DNA of 64,000 bases from JALYLC01 sp963743275 (GCA_963743275.1 CAVUPB010000004.1:1-64000), one strand, 5' to 3'. Shown: positions 34,153-42,830, counted from the first letter of the stretch. A program made the numbers and translations. Notes: generated by a model not told the origin, from the letters alone.

Positions 34153-35194
34153 GAACCACCTGTTCGTACGCGTCGACGTAGGAGTCGACCATACGCGCAA
34201 TCCCGAACCGCGCCACCGCCTGCGCACGGATGGCTGCCCGGTCGAGGGCCTGCGTGTGGCCGATGGCGGCAACGGCTCCGTCGACGTCGTCGACGAGGAA
34301 GCCGCTCGCGCCATCGACGATCAGCTCGGGCATCGAGCCGCGCCGGAACGCGACTACCGGTGTTCCGCACGCCATCGCCTCGACGACGCTGTATCCAAAG
34401 GGTTCCTCGAACCCGATCAGGTGCAACAGCGCGTGAGCGCCACCGAGAAGTTCCGACCGCTCCGCCGGCCCCACCGCTCCGACGAAGCGCACCCGGTCGC
34501 CGGCGAGCCGCGGAGCGACGAGCTTCTCGAAGTACCCCTGATCCTGCACGATCCCAGCGATGACCAGAGGCATGCCGCAACGCTCGGCGACGTCGATCGC
34601 CTCGACGGTCCCCTTGTCCGGGTGGATCCGGCCGAAGAACAGCAGGTAGCCGTCTGGCGCCGGATGCAGCGAGAACGCATCGGTGTCGATCCCGTGATGA
34701 ATGGTCGCCAGATAGTCCAGGCTCGGATGCCGGTCGGCATCACTGATCGCGACGTACGCGCTGCTCGCGTCGTACCGCTGATACACGGGAAGGATCCGCG
34801 GCGACGAGAAGCCGTGGATCGTGGTCAAGACCGGCGTATCGACGAGGCGGCTATAGGTCAGCGGCAGGAAGTCGAAGCCGTTGTGGATGACGTCGAACTC
34901 GTCGGCTCGCTCGAACACCTGGGCGATATGAAGACATTCGCTCACCTTGGGCTCGGCCTCGGGGTCCTCGGAGTAGCCCCGCGGCACGACTGAGACGAGG
35001 CGGCCTGCAGTCTGAGAGTCGCCGGTCGCGAACAGCGTCACGTCGATGCCCCGCTCGACGAGCCCCTCGGTCAGAAGCGAGGCGAACTGCTCCCACGGAC
35101 CGTAGTGGCGCGGCGGAACACGCCACGAGACCGGCGCCAACACCGCCACCCGCAGCGCAGTCACTGCGCCGCTGTCATGGCCGTCGCTGGCCAT
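34139..35194 (-). CDS. Glycosyltransferase family 4
   Basis: 351 residues from the ATG at 35192-35194; a GTG ten codons downstream (VTALRVAVLAP) is an alternative. GT-B fold: the N-terminal LRVAVLAPVSWRVPPRHYGPWEQ (nucleotide-binding side of the donor cleft with the P-P-x-x-Y-G pattern), FDVIHNGFDFLP, HGFSSPRILPVYQRY, then FFGRIHPDKGT, LLHLIGFEEPFGYSVVEAMACGTPVVAFRRGSMPELI containing the E-x(7)-E signature of retaining GT4 enzymes. It transfers a sugar from a nucleotide-sugar donor. The small coiled-coil gene lies 5 bp upstream, so the two are translationally linked. In this operon it probably builds a mannose-containing glycan. Confidence 0.92.
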   Translation of the reverse strand: MASDGHDSGAVTALRVAVLAPVSWRVPPRHYGPWEQFASLLTEGLVERGIDVTLFATGDSQTAGRLVSVVPRGYSEDPEAEPKVSECLHIAQVFERADEFDVIHNGFDFLPLTYSRLVDTPVLTTIHGFSSPRILPVYQRYDASSAYVAISDADRHPSLDYLATIHHGIDTDAFSLHPAPDGYLLFFGRIHPDKGTVEAIDVAERCGMPLVIAGIVQDQGYFEKLVAPRLAGDRVRFVGAVGPAERSELLGGAHALLHLIGFEEPFGYSVVEAMACGTPVVAFRRGSMPELIVDGASGFLVDDVDGAVAAIGHTQALDRAAIRAQAVARFGIARMVDSYVDAYEQVVRDRR

Positions 35195-35199
35195 CCGAG

Positions 35200-35412
35200 T
35201 CAGCGCGACGCGGTGAGGTTCTGGACTTCGAGGGCGATTTCGCGGATGGCTTGCTCGAGCCCTCGGGTTCGGGCGGCCAACTCGGAGATCGCCGCGCGCG
35301 TCCCGGTTGTCGACAGCAGCGGCTGATCTTCGTACGAGCAGATCAGCTTGTCGACACGCTGGGTGAGCGTCGGCTCCAAGGCGCCGGTCGAGTCTTGCTG
35401 CAAAATCGCCAT
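35200..35412 (-). CDS. Small coiled-coil protein of the glycan operon
   Basis: 70 residues from the ATG at 35410-35412, which has a strong GGAGG 7 bases upstream. The longer open frames covering it are shadows. The sequence has a short N-terminal part (MAILQQDSTGALEPTLTQRV), a middle with Cys in KLICSYEDQPLL, then an amphipathic helix SELAARTRGLEQAIREIALEVQNL with heptad-like spacing that should form a coiled coil. There is no signal peptide. I do not recognise a family. It sits 5 bp before the GT4 gene and 164 bp after the phosphorylase, so it is probably an adaptor or subunit of a glycosyltransferase complex. Confidence 0.78.
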   Translation of the reverse strand: MAILQQDSTGALEPTLTQRVDKLICSYEDQPLLSTTGTRAAISELAARTRGLEQAIREIALEVQNLTASR

Positions 35413-35576
35413 GCTCGCCTCCGTCGTTGAACACGATTCCGGCGTTGCTCTCGCGACTCCTGCTGCGCGAGCGAGCCATCGCCGCCCCTGGCGCGGAGGG
35501 CTCTCGGGGGGCCGCAGGTCGCGCTGTTCGGCACGAGCAACGGTACCAGACCTTCGCCCTGCCAAAGCCGTCGGCT

Positions 35577-36537
35577 CTAGTGAGCGTCGGGGTGCTCGTC
35601 GCCGCCCTGGCGAACTGCTTCGAGCAACTCGTCGAGCATGGCCGTTGCGACGCAGATGGACGTGTCGGCAGCGCCGTAGTAGAGCCGTAGTTGACCGGAC
35701 GCGCGGTCGTGGATGAGGCCGCACGGAAAGACAGCGTTGGGCACGTCGCCGGTTCGCTCATAGGGTTCGCGCGGGCCGAGGATCCAGTTGGGGCTGCGGC
35801 CGATCACGTGGCTCGGTTCTTCGAGATCGAGCAGCGCGGCGCCGACCCGGTAGAGGGCGCCGGCGACGGTCTCCTTGACGCCGTGGTAGATGAGGAGCCA
35901 TCCCTGCTCGGTCTTCACGAGTGGGGGGCCGAGCCCGATGCGCAGCGAGTCCCACCAAGCGCCGGACCGAGGCTCCATGACTGTCTCGGGTGGACTCCAA
36001 CGGGTCAGATCGGGGGAACGCGAGAGCGAAATGCCGGGATGCGTGACTGCCGTTCGCGTGTACGGGTCGATGGAAGAGGATGAATTTACCGTCGACTCGC
36101 TCGGGCAGGATTGCTGCGTTCTTGTCTTCGGGGTTCACGACGATTCCGTGCCGTTCGACCGACGAGAAGTCCTGTGTGGTGGCGAGATAGACGGCCGGCC
36201 CGCCAGGCCCGTACGCGGTACAGGTGATCACGAAGCGATTGAGTTCCTCGACCCAGACGGTCCGGGCATCCTCGAATCCCCACGCTTCGCTTTCGATCCC
36301 TGCTTCGGGGGCAAGGAGCGGCTCCGCCGCGACGCTCCAGTTGTCGAACCCGTTGGCCGAGCGGGCGACCGTGAGATGCGAGATCCCGGTAAGGCCCTCG
36401 ACGCGCGCCAGGAGGATGGTCGTCTCAGCGATGCGCGCCGCGGCCGGGTTGAAGACGGCATTGGCGGGATACGGCCAGTCCTCCGCCGTCAGGATCGGGT
36501 TGCCGGGATGTCGGTGGAAGAGCTCGCGGCCGCTCAC
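35577..36537 (-). pseudogene. GH130-type mannoside phosphorylase, frameshifted
   Basis: The first frame from the ATG at 36535-36537 (HRHPGNPILTAEDWPYPANAVFNPAAARI, LLARVEGLTGISHLTVARS, GFEDARTVWVEELNRFVITCTAY, GKFILFHRP) joins the second (TRTAVTHPGISLSRSPDLTRW, SGAWWDSLRIGLGPPLVKTEQGWLLIYHGV, NAVFPCGLI, LRLYYGAADTSICVA) by skipping one base at about 36060-36066. The result is about 320 residues, the normal GH130 length. Signature features of the five-bladed propeller are visible: the N-P-I-L opening, Asp in GFEDART as probable proton donor, and the late Y-Y-G-A-A-D-T. GH130 enzymes phosphorolyse beta-mannosides to mannose 1-phosphate. It overlaps the upstream GT fusion by 4 bp. Confidence 0.85.
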
Positions 36538-38864
36538 GCCGCCGCCGTTTCGCGCGGGCGGGGAACGGCAGGCAACCCGGCAGCGTCGAGCAGGAGCGCC
36601 GATCGATGAAGCGCGAGCGTGGACTCGGCACCCTCGTTGAAATTGGTGGCTTCCGCGCCGAGCCCGTCACTGCAGCCGCCGGTCGCGAAGTCGTACAGCG
36701 GCAGATTGAGCCTGTTGTGACCGAGGAACCAGTCGAACGCGGTCTGCGCGCGCAGCGCGTGCTCCGGATCGCCGGTGACCGCGAACGCGGCAAGCTCCGC
36801 CGAGACGAAGGCGGAAGCGTCGAGCGGCTGCTCGTCCCCACCACCCGGCGCGGGTTCACCGCGGCGGCGACCGTCATGACCGGTCAGGCGCAGCCTCCCC
36901 TCGGCGAGGCCCGACTCGTCGCCAAGCCAACGAAGCGCATCCAGGCCGGTCGCCGTCAGATCTTGCCGGTCAAGGGCGACGCCGCCGATGATGAGCGCGT
37001 GTGGGAGGCAGGCGTTGTCGTAACTGAGGGCATCCTCGAACCAGCGCCACTCCGTGGAGGACTGCGTCTCGAAGGCGGTCGTCAGCTGGTCGGCGACTCG
37101 CTCGAGCAATTGCAGCCCGGCCGGTTGCAGCCGGTCCGGGTCCAGGCGAGCCAGTCCGAGCGCGGCGTAGGCACCGGTGCGCAGCGACATCTCCGCCCCG
37201 AGCGTACCGACAATCGCGTCGAGCAAGCGGCGCGCGGGCTCGACAACGGCGGGCACCCATGCGGTGGAGAGGATTTCGCCCAGCGCGTACACGGAGCGGC
37301 CGACATGGTCACCCGGATGAGGCTCGTCGAGCCAGCGGCGGTCGTATCCCATGAAGTTCCGCATTCCTGCCTGCGGGTCGGTCGCGTCCTGGAGGAATGC
37401 GAGCGAGCGGTAGACGATCGACGTCCAGACCTGCTCGTCGCCGCGACGGGCGAGCTCGAGCGCGACGACCGCAAGTCGCGCGACGTCATCGACGCAGTAG
37501 CCGCTCTGGCGGTTTGGGATCACGCCGTTCGCATGCTGCACGATCCCCACGTCGTCGACGAGCGTGAGCAGATGGTCGGTTCGCAGACTCACGATCCGAC
37601 GGTCGCGGCGGGCGACCGAACGCGGGCGGGGCGACACCAGTTGGACGGCCTCTCGCAGAACTGCCGCGGTCGCACCTGCCACCGACGGCCACGCCAGTCG
37701 GGCACCGATCGTCCGTGCCGCCGCCCGGGCCGCGGCGAGCCGCTTCGGATCCTCGATGTAGCGGCAGACGGCGTCGGCAAGGGCGGGGGGATCGGCGAAC
37801 GGGACGATCTCGCCGGCACCCGAAGCGAGCACGTCCTGTGCGTACCAGTACGGCGTGGAGACCACGCCGCAGCCCGCGGCAAGGGCATAGGTGAGCGCCC
37901 CCGAGGCGACCTGCTCGCGCCCCTTGTACGGCGTCACGAAGACGTCTGTCGCCGCGAGCAGATCGGCGATCTCCCCGATCGCCAGGAAGCGATCATCGAA
38001 CTCGACATGGTCATCGAGCCCGAGGTCGCGCACCGCCTGCTCGAGCGACATCCGATACCGCTCCCCTTCGCGGTGGGCCACGCCCGGATGCGTCCGGCCG
38101 GCGATGACATACAGCACCTCGGGATGGCGCTCGATGATCGACGGCAGCGCCTCGATTACCGTCTCGATGCCCTTCCCGGAGGAGATCAACCCGAACGTCG
38201 AGAGCAGGAACCGCTCACCTTCGGGGCCATACGTCCCGCGTATCCGTGCCTCATCCGCCGTAGCCCGTGCCCCCGCATACTCGGCGGCGCGCTCGGCAAG
38301 GATCACCGGCGCCCCGTGCGGCACAATCCGCACCTTGTCTGCGGCGCAGGCTCCGTTCTCGACGAGCAGACTTCGCGCCGTTTCGGTCATCACGATCACC
38401 CGCGCGGCCTCACGGCAGAGAGCAGCGAGCACCTTGGCCTGATGAACCGTCGGCTCCGACAACACCGTGTGCAGCGTCACGACCAAAGGCTGCGAGAGCG
38501 CCTCGGCAAGCGAGAGGACGTATTCGCCGTCAGCGCCGCCGAAGATGCCGTACTCGTGCTGAAGCAGGACCACTTCAACGTCCAAGCGATCCAGAATCCG
38601 GGCCGCGCGGGTGTAATCGCCGCGAACCTCCTGGACGATGGTCGCAACAAGCCCCGGCCGCTGCGGACGAGACGGCTCGTTGACGAGCACGACCCTTTCC
38701 ACGCGATCCACCCCATCCACGCCAAGCAGCGCACCACCGACATCGGCCGCAAACGTCCCGATCCCGCACGGGCGCGGCGGATAGGTCGAGACGAGCGCGA
38801 TGCGCACAGCTCTCGCCTCCCTTCCGTCGATGGCCGAGCACGACGCCGGCGTACGCACAGCCAA
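36534..38864 (-). CDS. GT4 glycosyltransferase fused to an alpha/alpha-toroid domain
   Basis: 776 residues. The N-terminal 400 residues are a GT-B glycosyltransferase: VRIALVSTYPPRPCGIGTFAADV (C-G-I-G-x-F donor-site loop), VVLLQHEYGIFGG, VRIVPHGAP, LLSTFGLISSGKGIETVIEALP, FVTPYKGREQVASGALTYALAAGCGVVSTPYWYAQDVL. The C-terminal half (about 415-776) is helical, with repeated paired helices and conserved YCVDDVARLAVVALELARRG, MRNFMGYDRRWLDEPHPGDHVGRSVYALGE and LPLYDFATGGCSDGL motifs, looking like an alpha/alpha toroid as in GH-like or epimerase folds. It could both transfer and trim or bind a sugar chain. It is the first gene of the operon. Confidence 0.88.
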   Translation of the reverse strand: MAVRTPASCSAIDGREARAVRIALVSTYPPRPCGIGTFAADVGGALLGVDGVDRVERVVLVNEPSRPQRPGLVATIVQEVRGDYTRAARILDRLDVEVVLLQHEYGIFGGADGEYVLSLAEALSQPLVVTLHTVLSEPTVHQAKVLAALCREAARVIVMTETARSLLVENGACAADKVRIVPHGAPVILAERAAEYAGARATADEARIRGTYGPEGERFLLSTFGLISSGKGIETVIEALPSIIERHPEVLYVIAGRTHPGVAHREGERYRMSLEQAVRDLGLDDHVEFDDRFLAIGEIADLLAATDVFVTPYKGREQVASGALTYALAAGCGVVSTPYWYAQDVLASGAGEIVPFADPPALADAVCRYIEDPKRLAAARAAARTIGARLAWPSVAGATAAVLREAVQLVSPRPRSVARRDRRIVSLRTDHLLTLVDDVGIVQHANGVIPNRQSGYCVDDVARLAVVALELARRGDEQVWTSIVYRSLAFLQDATDPQAGMRNFMGYDRRWLDEPHPGDHVGRSVYALGEILSTAWVPAVVEPARRLLDAIVGTLGAEMSLRTGAYAALGLARLDPDRLQPAGLQLLERVADQLTTAFETQSSTEWRWFEDALSYDNACLPHALIIGGVALDRQDLTATGLDALRWLGDESGLAEGRLRLTGHDGRRRGEPAPGGGDEQPLDASAFVSAELAAFAVTGDPEHALRAQTAFDWFLGHNRLNLPLYDFATGGCSDGLGAEATNFNEGAESTLALHRSALLLDAAGLPAVPRPRETAAA

Positions 38865-39014
38865 CTCAGCCCACCTTAGCGGACACCGAGCCCGGCCCAG
38901 CGTCGACGCCGACCCGGACGATGCGGCGCGGCGGGATCGCTGACACGGGGTCGTCTCGGCTGGCCTTGATGCCCGCCGCGCACGCGTCGCCGCAATCCAG
39001 ACACACTGGCGTGG

Positions 39015-40988
39015 TCAGCGCGCACCAACGGGGGCATCAGCCGAAGCCCGATCACGCAGGCGCGGTTTGGGCGCCTGGCCCTCGACCCAGAGCACGGCCA
39101 GGGCTGTGCGGGGCAAGCTCGTGATGGTCTGGTAGACGAGGTAGCGCGGCTGCCAGGTGGGAAAGAATTTGGCATTGAAGCGGTGCAGCCGCTCGATCTG
39201 AAACCACCTGTCGCCGGCGCGGAGAACGCGTGCGAACAGCCGCTCGGCGGCGCTGCCAGGGCTGCGCAGGTAGCGCCCGAAGGCGGCGAAGTTCAGCGAC
39301 AGCTCGCGTACTCCGTCCTGCCGGAGGTGGTCGATCGCCCGCACGATCAGGTACTCCATGAGACCGTTGGGAGCATCGTGCAACCGGCGCATCAAGGCCA
39401 GTGACATGCGCCTGCCGCCCTGAGCCGGAACCAGCTGGAGGAACCCGCACACCGCACCGGTGTGCTCGCGGCCGACGACAAGGAGCGAGTCGTGCTGAAG
39501 TTGGCCGCCCAGCTTGTCGAGTGCCATCGAGAATCCGCGTTCCTCACCGCCCTCGAGCCAGGCCGTCGAGACCGCGTCCAGCTCGGCCAGCAACTCCGGC
39601 GTGGCCGCGCCGAGCTCCAGTACCTCGACCGAGACGCCGGCCTTCTCGAGCCGGCTGACCGACTGGCGCACCTTGCGGATCGGACGACCTTCCAGCGAGA
39701 ACGAGCAGGGATCGACGATGGCCTCGTCGCCGATGTAGAGCGACCGCAGCCCCGCTGTCCGGCACAGGTCGGCCAGCGATCTGCTGGCGCCGACCACCCC
39801 GAAGCGCAGGCCGTGTGATTCCGCGTAGTCGAGCGCCTTGCCGATGAGCCCGGGCAGCGCCTGCGCCGTACCGACCGGGTCACCCGACACGAGAAGCACC
39901 CCGTTTTCGATCCCGTAGCCGAGAAACGAGCTGTGGTCGTCCGACCACAAGTAGCGCTTGTCGGCTCGTAGCTTGAAGTAGGACAGCGTATCCGTCCCGT
40001 GCACCGCAACCACCTCGCGGGCACGCGAGCGCTCTTCCGCCTCGGGCAGACGAAGCGGCGGTGCGAGCGGCCGGAACAGCAGCCAGGCGATGCCGACCAC
40101 TCCCAGGATCGAGACGACGCCGATCGCCTCCGGGAGGAGACCGAACTCGTCTCGAAATGCGATCGGCGACGGTTCCCAGAGCAGGAGATCGGCGGTCGTG
40201 CGGATCAGCAGCGAGAGGCTCGGCCGCCCCGGCGCGGACGCCCAGACGGCGACTGTGCAGATACCGACCGTGGAAATCAACAGCACCGCCGCGCCGAGCA
40301 GCGAGGCCCGCACCGGGATCCGCTCGGGCCGCACGTTGAAGCTGTCGCGACCCCACCACAGCAGGCCGGCAGCACCGAACGCCAGCAGCGCCTCGCCGAT
40401 GTCCGGCCCTTTCAGGATGTTGAACGCACCCAGCAGCAGCAGCAATCCAAAGGCGAGCTTCCACACGCGCGAGCGCCGCCGCCAGAGGTAGATCGAAGAG
40501 ATCAGCAACGCCGATGACACCGGAATCACGGCAGCATGGAAGACAGCCGCGACGTGAACGATGGCAAGGCTGCGGAACAGGTGGCCGTGAAATGCCAAGC
40601 TGGGCGCCACCGCCGAGGTAAAGCTCGCGACCGCGGTGGCCGCGACCACGAGCGCCGCAAGCTTCGGCACCCAGTCGCCAGGGCGAACCGGCCGGAGCTC
40701 ACTGCGTGGACGGTGGAATCCGAGCCGCCAGGCACCGGTGTCCCGTTGCGCGCCCGTCAGATCGCGCCAATCCTTGGCGATCAGCCAGCTCCCCAGAAAC
40801 CCGATGGCGTAGGCCGGCAGCCCACCCGTGAGGATGCCCGCAAGGTCGATTCCCAGCAGCACCAGGAGGACGCCGCATCCGAGGTGCCATTCGTGGACGC
40901 GGACGCCAAGGACGTACACCCTGGGGCCGAGCGCATGGTGTTCGACTCTCAGTGGCCGCCGACCCGGGACGGACTTCCTCTCGCTCAT
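39015..40988 (-). CDS. MprF-like membrane protein with C-terminal DUF2156 acyltransferase domain
   Basis: 657 residues. The N-terminal half has about seven to eight hydrophobic segments (around 35-58, 62-75, 108-128, 140-155, 158-170, 174-195, 198-215, 232-252, 285-308). The C-terminal half (about 335-640) is the GNAT-like lysyl-phosphatidylglycerol synthase domain (DUF2156): TLSYFKLRADKRYLWSDDHSSFLGY, LLVSGDPVG, LYIGDEAIVDPCSFSLEGRPIRKVRQSVSRLEKAG, YLIVRAIDHLRQDGVRELSLNFAAFGRY, RFNAKFFPTWQPRYLVY. Related enzymes aminoacylate phosphatidylglycerol and flip it, reducing surface charge. Its location 150 bp upstream of the glycan operon, on the same strand, suggests envelope modification. Confidence 0.9.
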   Translation of the reverse strand: MSERKSVPGRRPLRVEHHALGPRVYVLGVRVHEWHLGCGVLLVLLGIDLAGILTGGLPAYAIGFLGSWLIAKDWRDLTGAQRDTGAWRLGFHRPRSELRPVRPGDWVPKLAALVVAATAVASFTSAVAPSLAFHGHLFRSLAIVHVAAVFHAAVIPVSSALLISSIYLWRRRSRVWKLAFGLLLLLGAFNILKGPDIGEALLAFGAAGLLWWGRDSFNVRPERIPVRASLLGAAVLLISTVGICTVAVWASAPGRPSLSLLIRTTADLLLWEPSPIAFRDEFGLLPEAIGVVSILGVVGIAWLLFRPLAPPLRLPEAEERSRAREVVAVHGTDTLSYFKLRADKRYLWSDDHSSFLGYGIENGVLLVSGDPVGTAQALPGLIGKALDYAESHGLRFGVVGASRSLADLCRTAGLRSLYIGDEAIVDPCSFSLEGRPIRKVRQSVSRLEKAGVSVEVLELGAATPELLAELDAVSTAWLEGGEERGFSMALDKLGGQLQHDSLLVVGREHTGAVCGFLQLVPAQGGRRMSLALMRRLHDAPNGLMEYLIVRAIDHLRQDGVRELSLNFAAFGRYLRSPGSAAERLFARVLRAGDRWFQIERLHRFNAKFFPTWQPRYLVYQTITSLPRTALAVLWVEGQAPKPRLRDRASADAPVGAR

Positions 40989-41059
40989 CCCACAGCAGCT
41001 TACGGCCAGGTCGGGGCCGGCCGGGCCCGCGTCACCGGCCGGGCCACCGCCTTGGCGGA

Positions 41060-41164
41060 GGCGGACGGCGCGCGGCCGAGATCGCGGCCCGAACGCTCGC
41101 CCTTCCTGACGCTCAGAGCGTCGAGGATCTCACCGCGCTGCTGACCTCGGCGGGGGAGCGCTGA
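41060..41164 (+). pseudogene. Possible gene remnant (3' end only)
   Basis: A short plus-strand open stretch ending at TGA 41162-41164 reads AAEIAARTLALPDAQSVEDLTALL, which looks like the helical C-terminus of a real protein with no start or body upstream; an adjacent frame (GRARVTGRATALAEADGA) could be its continuation broken by an indel. Nothing else is seen between 40989 and 41175. Low confidence. Confidence 0.25.
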
Positions 41165-41175
41165 GGTCGAGACAG

Positions 41176-41811
41176 TTACCGCTCCCGGACTGCGTAGGTC
41201 AGGTGGGTCACCCGCTGCGTCGGCTCCGCGCGGACCGGCTCCAGGGCCACGCGGCCCGCGTCCACGCCCTCGAACAGGCGGACTCCGGAGCCGAACAGCA
41301 CGGGTGAGAGCGCGATCGTGAACTCGTCGATCAGGCCGGCGTTCACGTACTCCAGGATCGTTGCGCCGCCGCCTGCGATGCGGACGTCCCGGTCGCCGGC
41401 GGCCTCGCGGGCCTGGTCGAGCGCGGTCTCGATGCCGTCGTTGACGAAGTGGAAGGTGGTCCCGCCCGGCCGCTCCCAGGGGTCACGCTTCTCGTGCGTC
41501 ACGACGAAGACCGGCGTGTGGAACGGCGCCTCCTCCGGCCACGCCTGCTCGCCGAGGTCGAACATGCGCTTGCCCATCACGCTCGCGCCGGTGCGCTCGA
41601 ACGTCTCCCGCACGATGTCGTTGTCGCGCCCTTCCTCGCCGCCCTCGCCGAGCTTCAGGTTCTCCCGGAAGAACCGCTGCGGGAATATCCACTGCTGCAG
41701 TTCCATCCACTGCGCCATCCAGCGCTGCACATCCGGGTCGTCCATGCGCTCCTCGGGCGCGACGAACCCGTCCAGCGACATCGTCACGCTGAAGAACACC
41801 TTCCCGGCCAT
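41176..41811 (-). CDS. Dihydrofolate reductase-family protein (RibD C-terminal-like)
   Basis: 211 residues. Fold markers are the opening KVFFSVTMSLDGFVAPEE, ERTGASVMGKRMFDLGEQAW, TPVFVVTHEKRDPW, the NADPH-binding loop DRDVRIAGGGATILEYVNAGLIDEFTIALSPVLFGSGVRLFEG. This small reductase family is frequent in actinobacteria next to AHSA1 and ArsR genes and is not a housekeeping DHFR. It overlaps the AHSA1 stop (last base shared), forming the end of a three-gene operon. The physiological substrate is unknown. Confidence 0.92.
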   Translation of the reverse strand: MAGKVFFSVTMSLDGFVAPEERMDDPDVQRWMAQWMELQQWIFPQRFFRENLKLGEGGEEGRDNDIVRETFERTGASVMGKRMFDLGEQAWPEEAPFHTPVFVVTHEKRDPWERPGGTTFHFVNDGIETALDQAREAAGDRDVRIAGGGATILEYVNAGLIDEFTIALSPVLFGSGVRLFEGVDAGRVALEPVRAEPTQRVTHLTYAVRER

Positions 41812-42317
41812 CAGTCCTCCACTCCCTTCCGAACGATCTCGGTGACGTAGGCAGCCAGGTTGCTCAGGGTCTGCTGGCCGCCCTCGATCGCGTGGTACTT
41901 CTCGACCGCCTCGTCGCGCAGCTCCTTGGTGGGGAACACCGTGCGCATCTCGATCCGGGTCGCCGCGCCGTCGGGCGCGAACGTCAAGACCGACTCGAAG
42001 GCGTTCGGGTCGCCGCGGGACTCACCGTGCAGCAGCGCGATCCGCTCCGGCGGGGCGATCTCGGTCCAGGAGATCCACTCCTGGTAGTCCGTCCCGTCCG
42101 GTCCGTGCATCACGAAGTCCCACTCCCCGCCGACGCGGAACTCGAACGCCCGCGTGGTGGTGGTGAACCCCTCCGGGCCCCACCACCGCGACAGGTGCCG
42201 CACCTCGGTGAACGCCTCGAACACCAGCTCCCGTGGGGCACTGATGACCCGGGAGATCACGATCTCGCGGTCGGCCGTCGCGGACTGCGCCGGCGCTCCT
42301 CGTCCCGTCGCGCTCAT
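41811..42317 (-). CDS. SRPBCC/AHSA1-type protein
   Basis: 168 residues with the full AHSA1 pattern: IVISRVISAPRELVFEAFTEVRHLSRWWGPEGFTTTTRAFEFRVGGEWDFVMHGPDGTDYQEWISWTEI, then ESVLTFAPDGAATRIEMRTVFPT and the closing helix GGQQTLSNLAAYV. Members bind hydrophobic ligands or act as small chaperone-like proteins; in operons with ArsR regulators they are common toxin-response genes of unknown function. It is 3 bp downstream of the ArsR gene and overlaps the reductase start, so all three are cotranscribed. Confidence 0.92.
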   Translation of the reverse strand: MSATGRGAPAQSATADREIVISRVISAPRELVFEAFTEVRHLSRWWGPEGFTTTTRAFEFRVGGEWDFVMHGPDGTDYQEWISWTEIAPPERIALLHGESRGDPNAFESVLTFAPDGAATRIEMRTVFPTKELRDEAVEKYHAIEGGQQTLSNLAAYVTEIVRKGVED

Positions 42318-42320
42318 CAG

Positions 42321-42674
42321 CTACTCCTCCTGCCTTGCCTGCTTGAGGTCCTGCACGTACGCGTCCAGCCGGTCGAAGCTCTCGTTCCAGAACCGCTCGA
42401 ACCCGCCGGTCCACTCGTGGACCGGTCGCAGCCCGCGGGCGTCAAGGCCGTACAGGCGCTGCTTGCCTGCCTTGCGGTCCCGCACCAGTCCGACCTCCCG
42501 GAGCACCCGCAGGTGTTTGGACGCCCCCGGCTGGGTCATCCCCAGCTCCTGGGCCAACTCGGTCACCGGCCGCTCACCCGCCCGCAGCAGTACCAGGATC
42601 TCCCGGCGCTGCGGCTCGGCGATCGCGTTGAAGACGTCCGACGTCGTCGCTGCTCGTGCCATGGACACCATCAT
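42321..42674 (-). CDS. ArsR-family repressor
   Basis: 117 residues. The winged helix reads DVFNAIAEPQRREILVLLRAGERPVTELAQELGMTQPGASKHLRVLREVGLVRDRKAGKQRLYGLDARGL. No CxC metal motif is present, so it is not a classical metal sensor. A C-terminal helix (EWTGGFERFWNESFDRLDAYVQDLKQ) probably aids dimerisation. Several starts are possible (ATG 42672-42674, then GTG, ATG downstream). It is the first gene of the operon and a perfect palindrome lies directly at its 5' end, so autorepression is likely. Confidence 0.93.
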   Translation of the reverse strand: MMVSMARAATTSDVFNAIAEPQRREILVLLRAGERPVTELAQELGMTQPGASKHLRVLREVGLVRDRKAGKQRLYGLDARGLRPVHEWTGGFERFWNESFDRLDAYVQDLKQARQEE

Positions 42675-42690
42675 ATGCCGATATCGGCAT
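42675..42690. promoter_or_regulatory. Perfect 16-bp palindrome at the ArsR start (candidate operator)
   Basis: ATGCCGATATCGGCAT is a perfect palindrome immediately upstream of the ArsR ATG. ArsR dimers bind such dyads overlapping promoters or start sites. Its position would block transcription or ribosome access to the operon. No other palindrome of this quality is in the 150 bp upstream. Confidence 0.75.
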
Positions 42691-42798
42691 GCGTCAAGCC
42701 GGAGGAATCAGGCGGGTCGTGTCGATCCGCGCCGCGCAAATGCTCTTTGATGCCCTAGAGATGCCCCGGCCAATTCGGCCAGCTCGATCCACCTACAG

Positions 42799-42824
42799 AA
42801 AAACCCCGCCGTAGCAGGGTTTTT
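42799..42824 (-). terminator. Intrinsic terminator after tRNA-Asn
   Basis: AAAAACCC and GGGTTTTT form an eight-base stem with one mismatch and two further pairs inside, loop CGTAG region, and a terminal U-tract on the minus strand. It lies 7 bp downstream of tRNA-Asn and separates it (and rpoD) from the ArsR operon. Confidence 0.8.
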
Positions 42825-42830
42825 CGGTAG

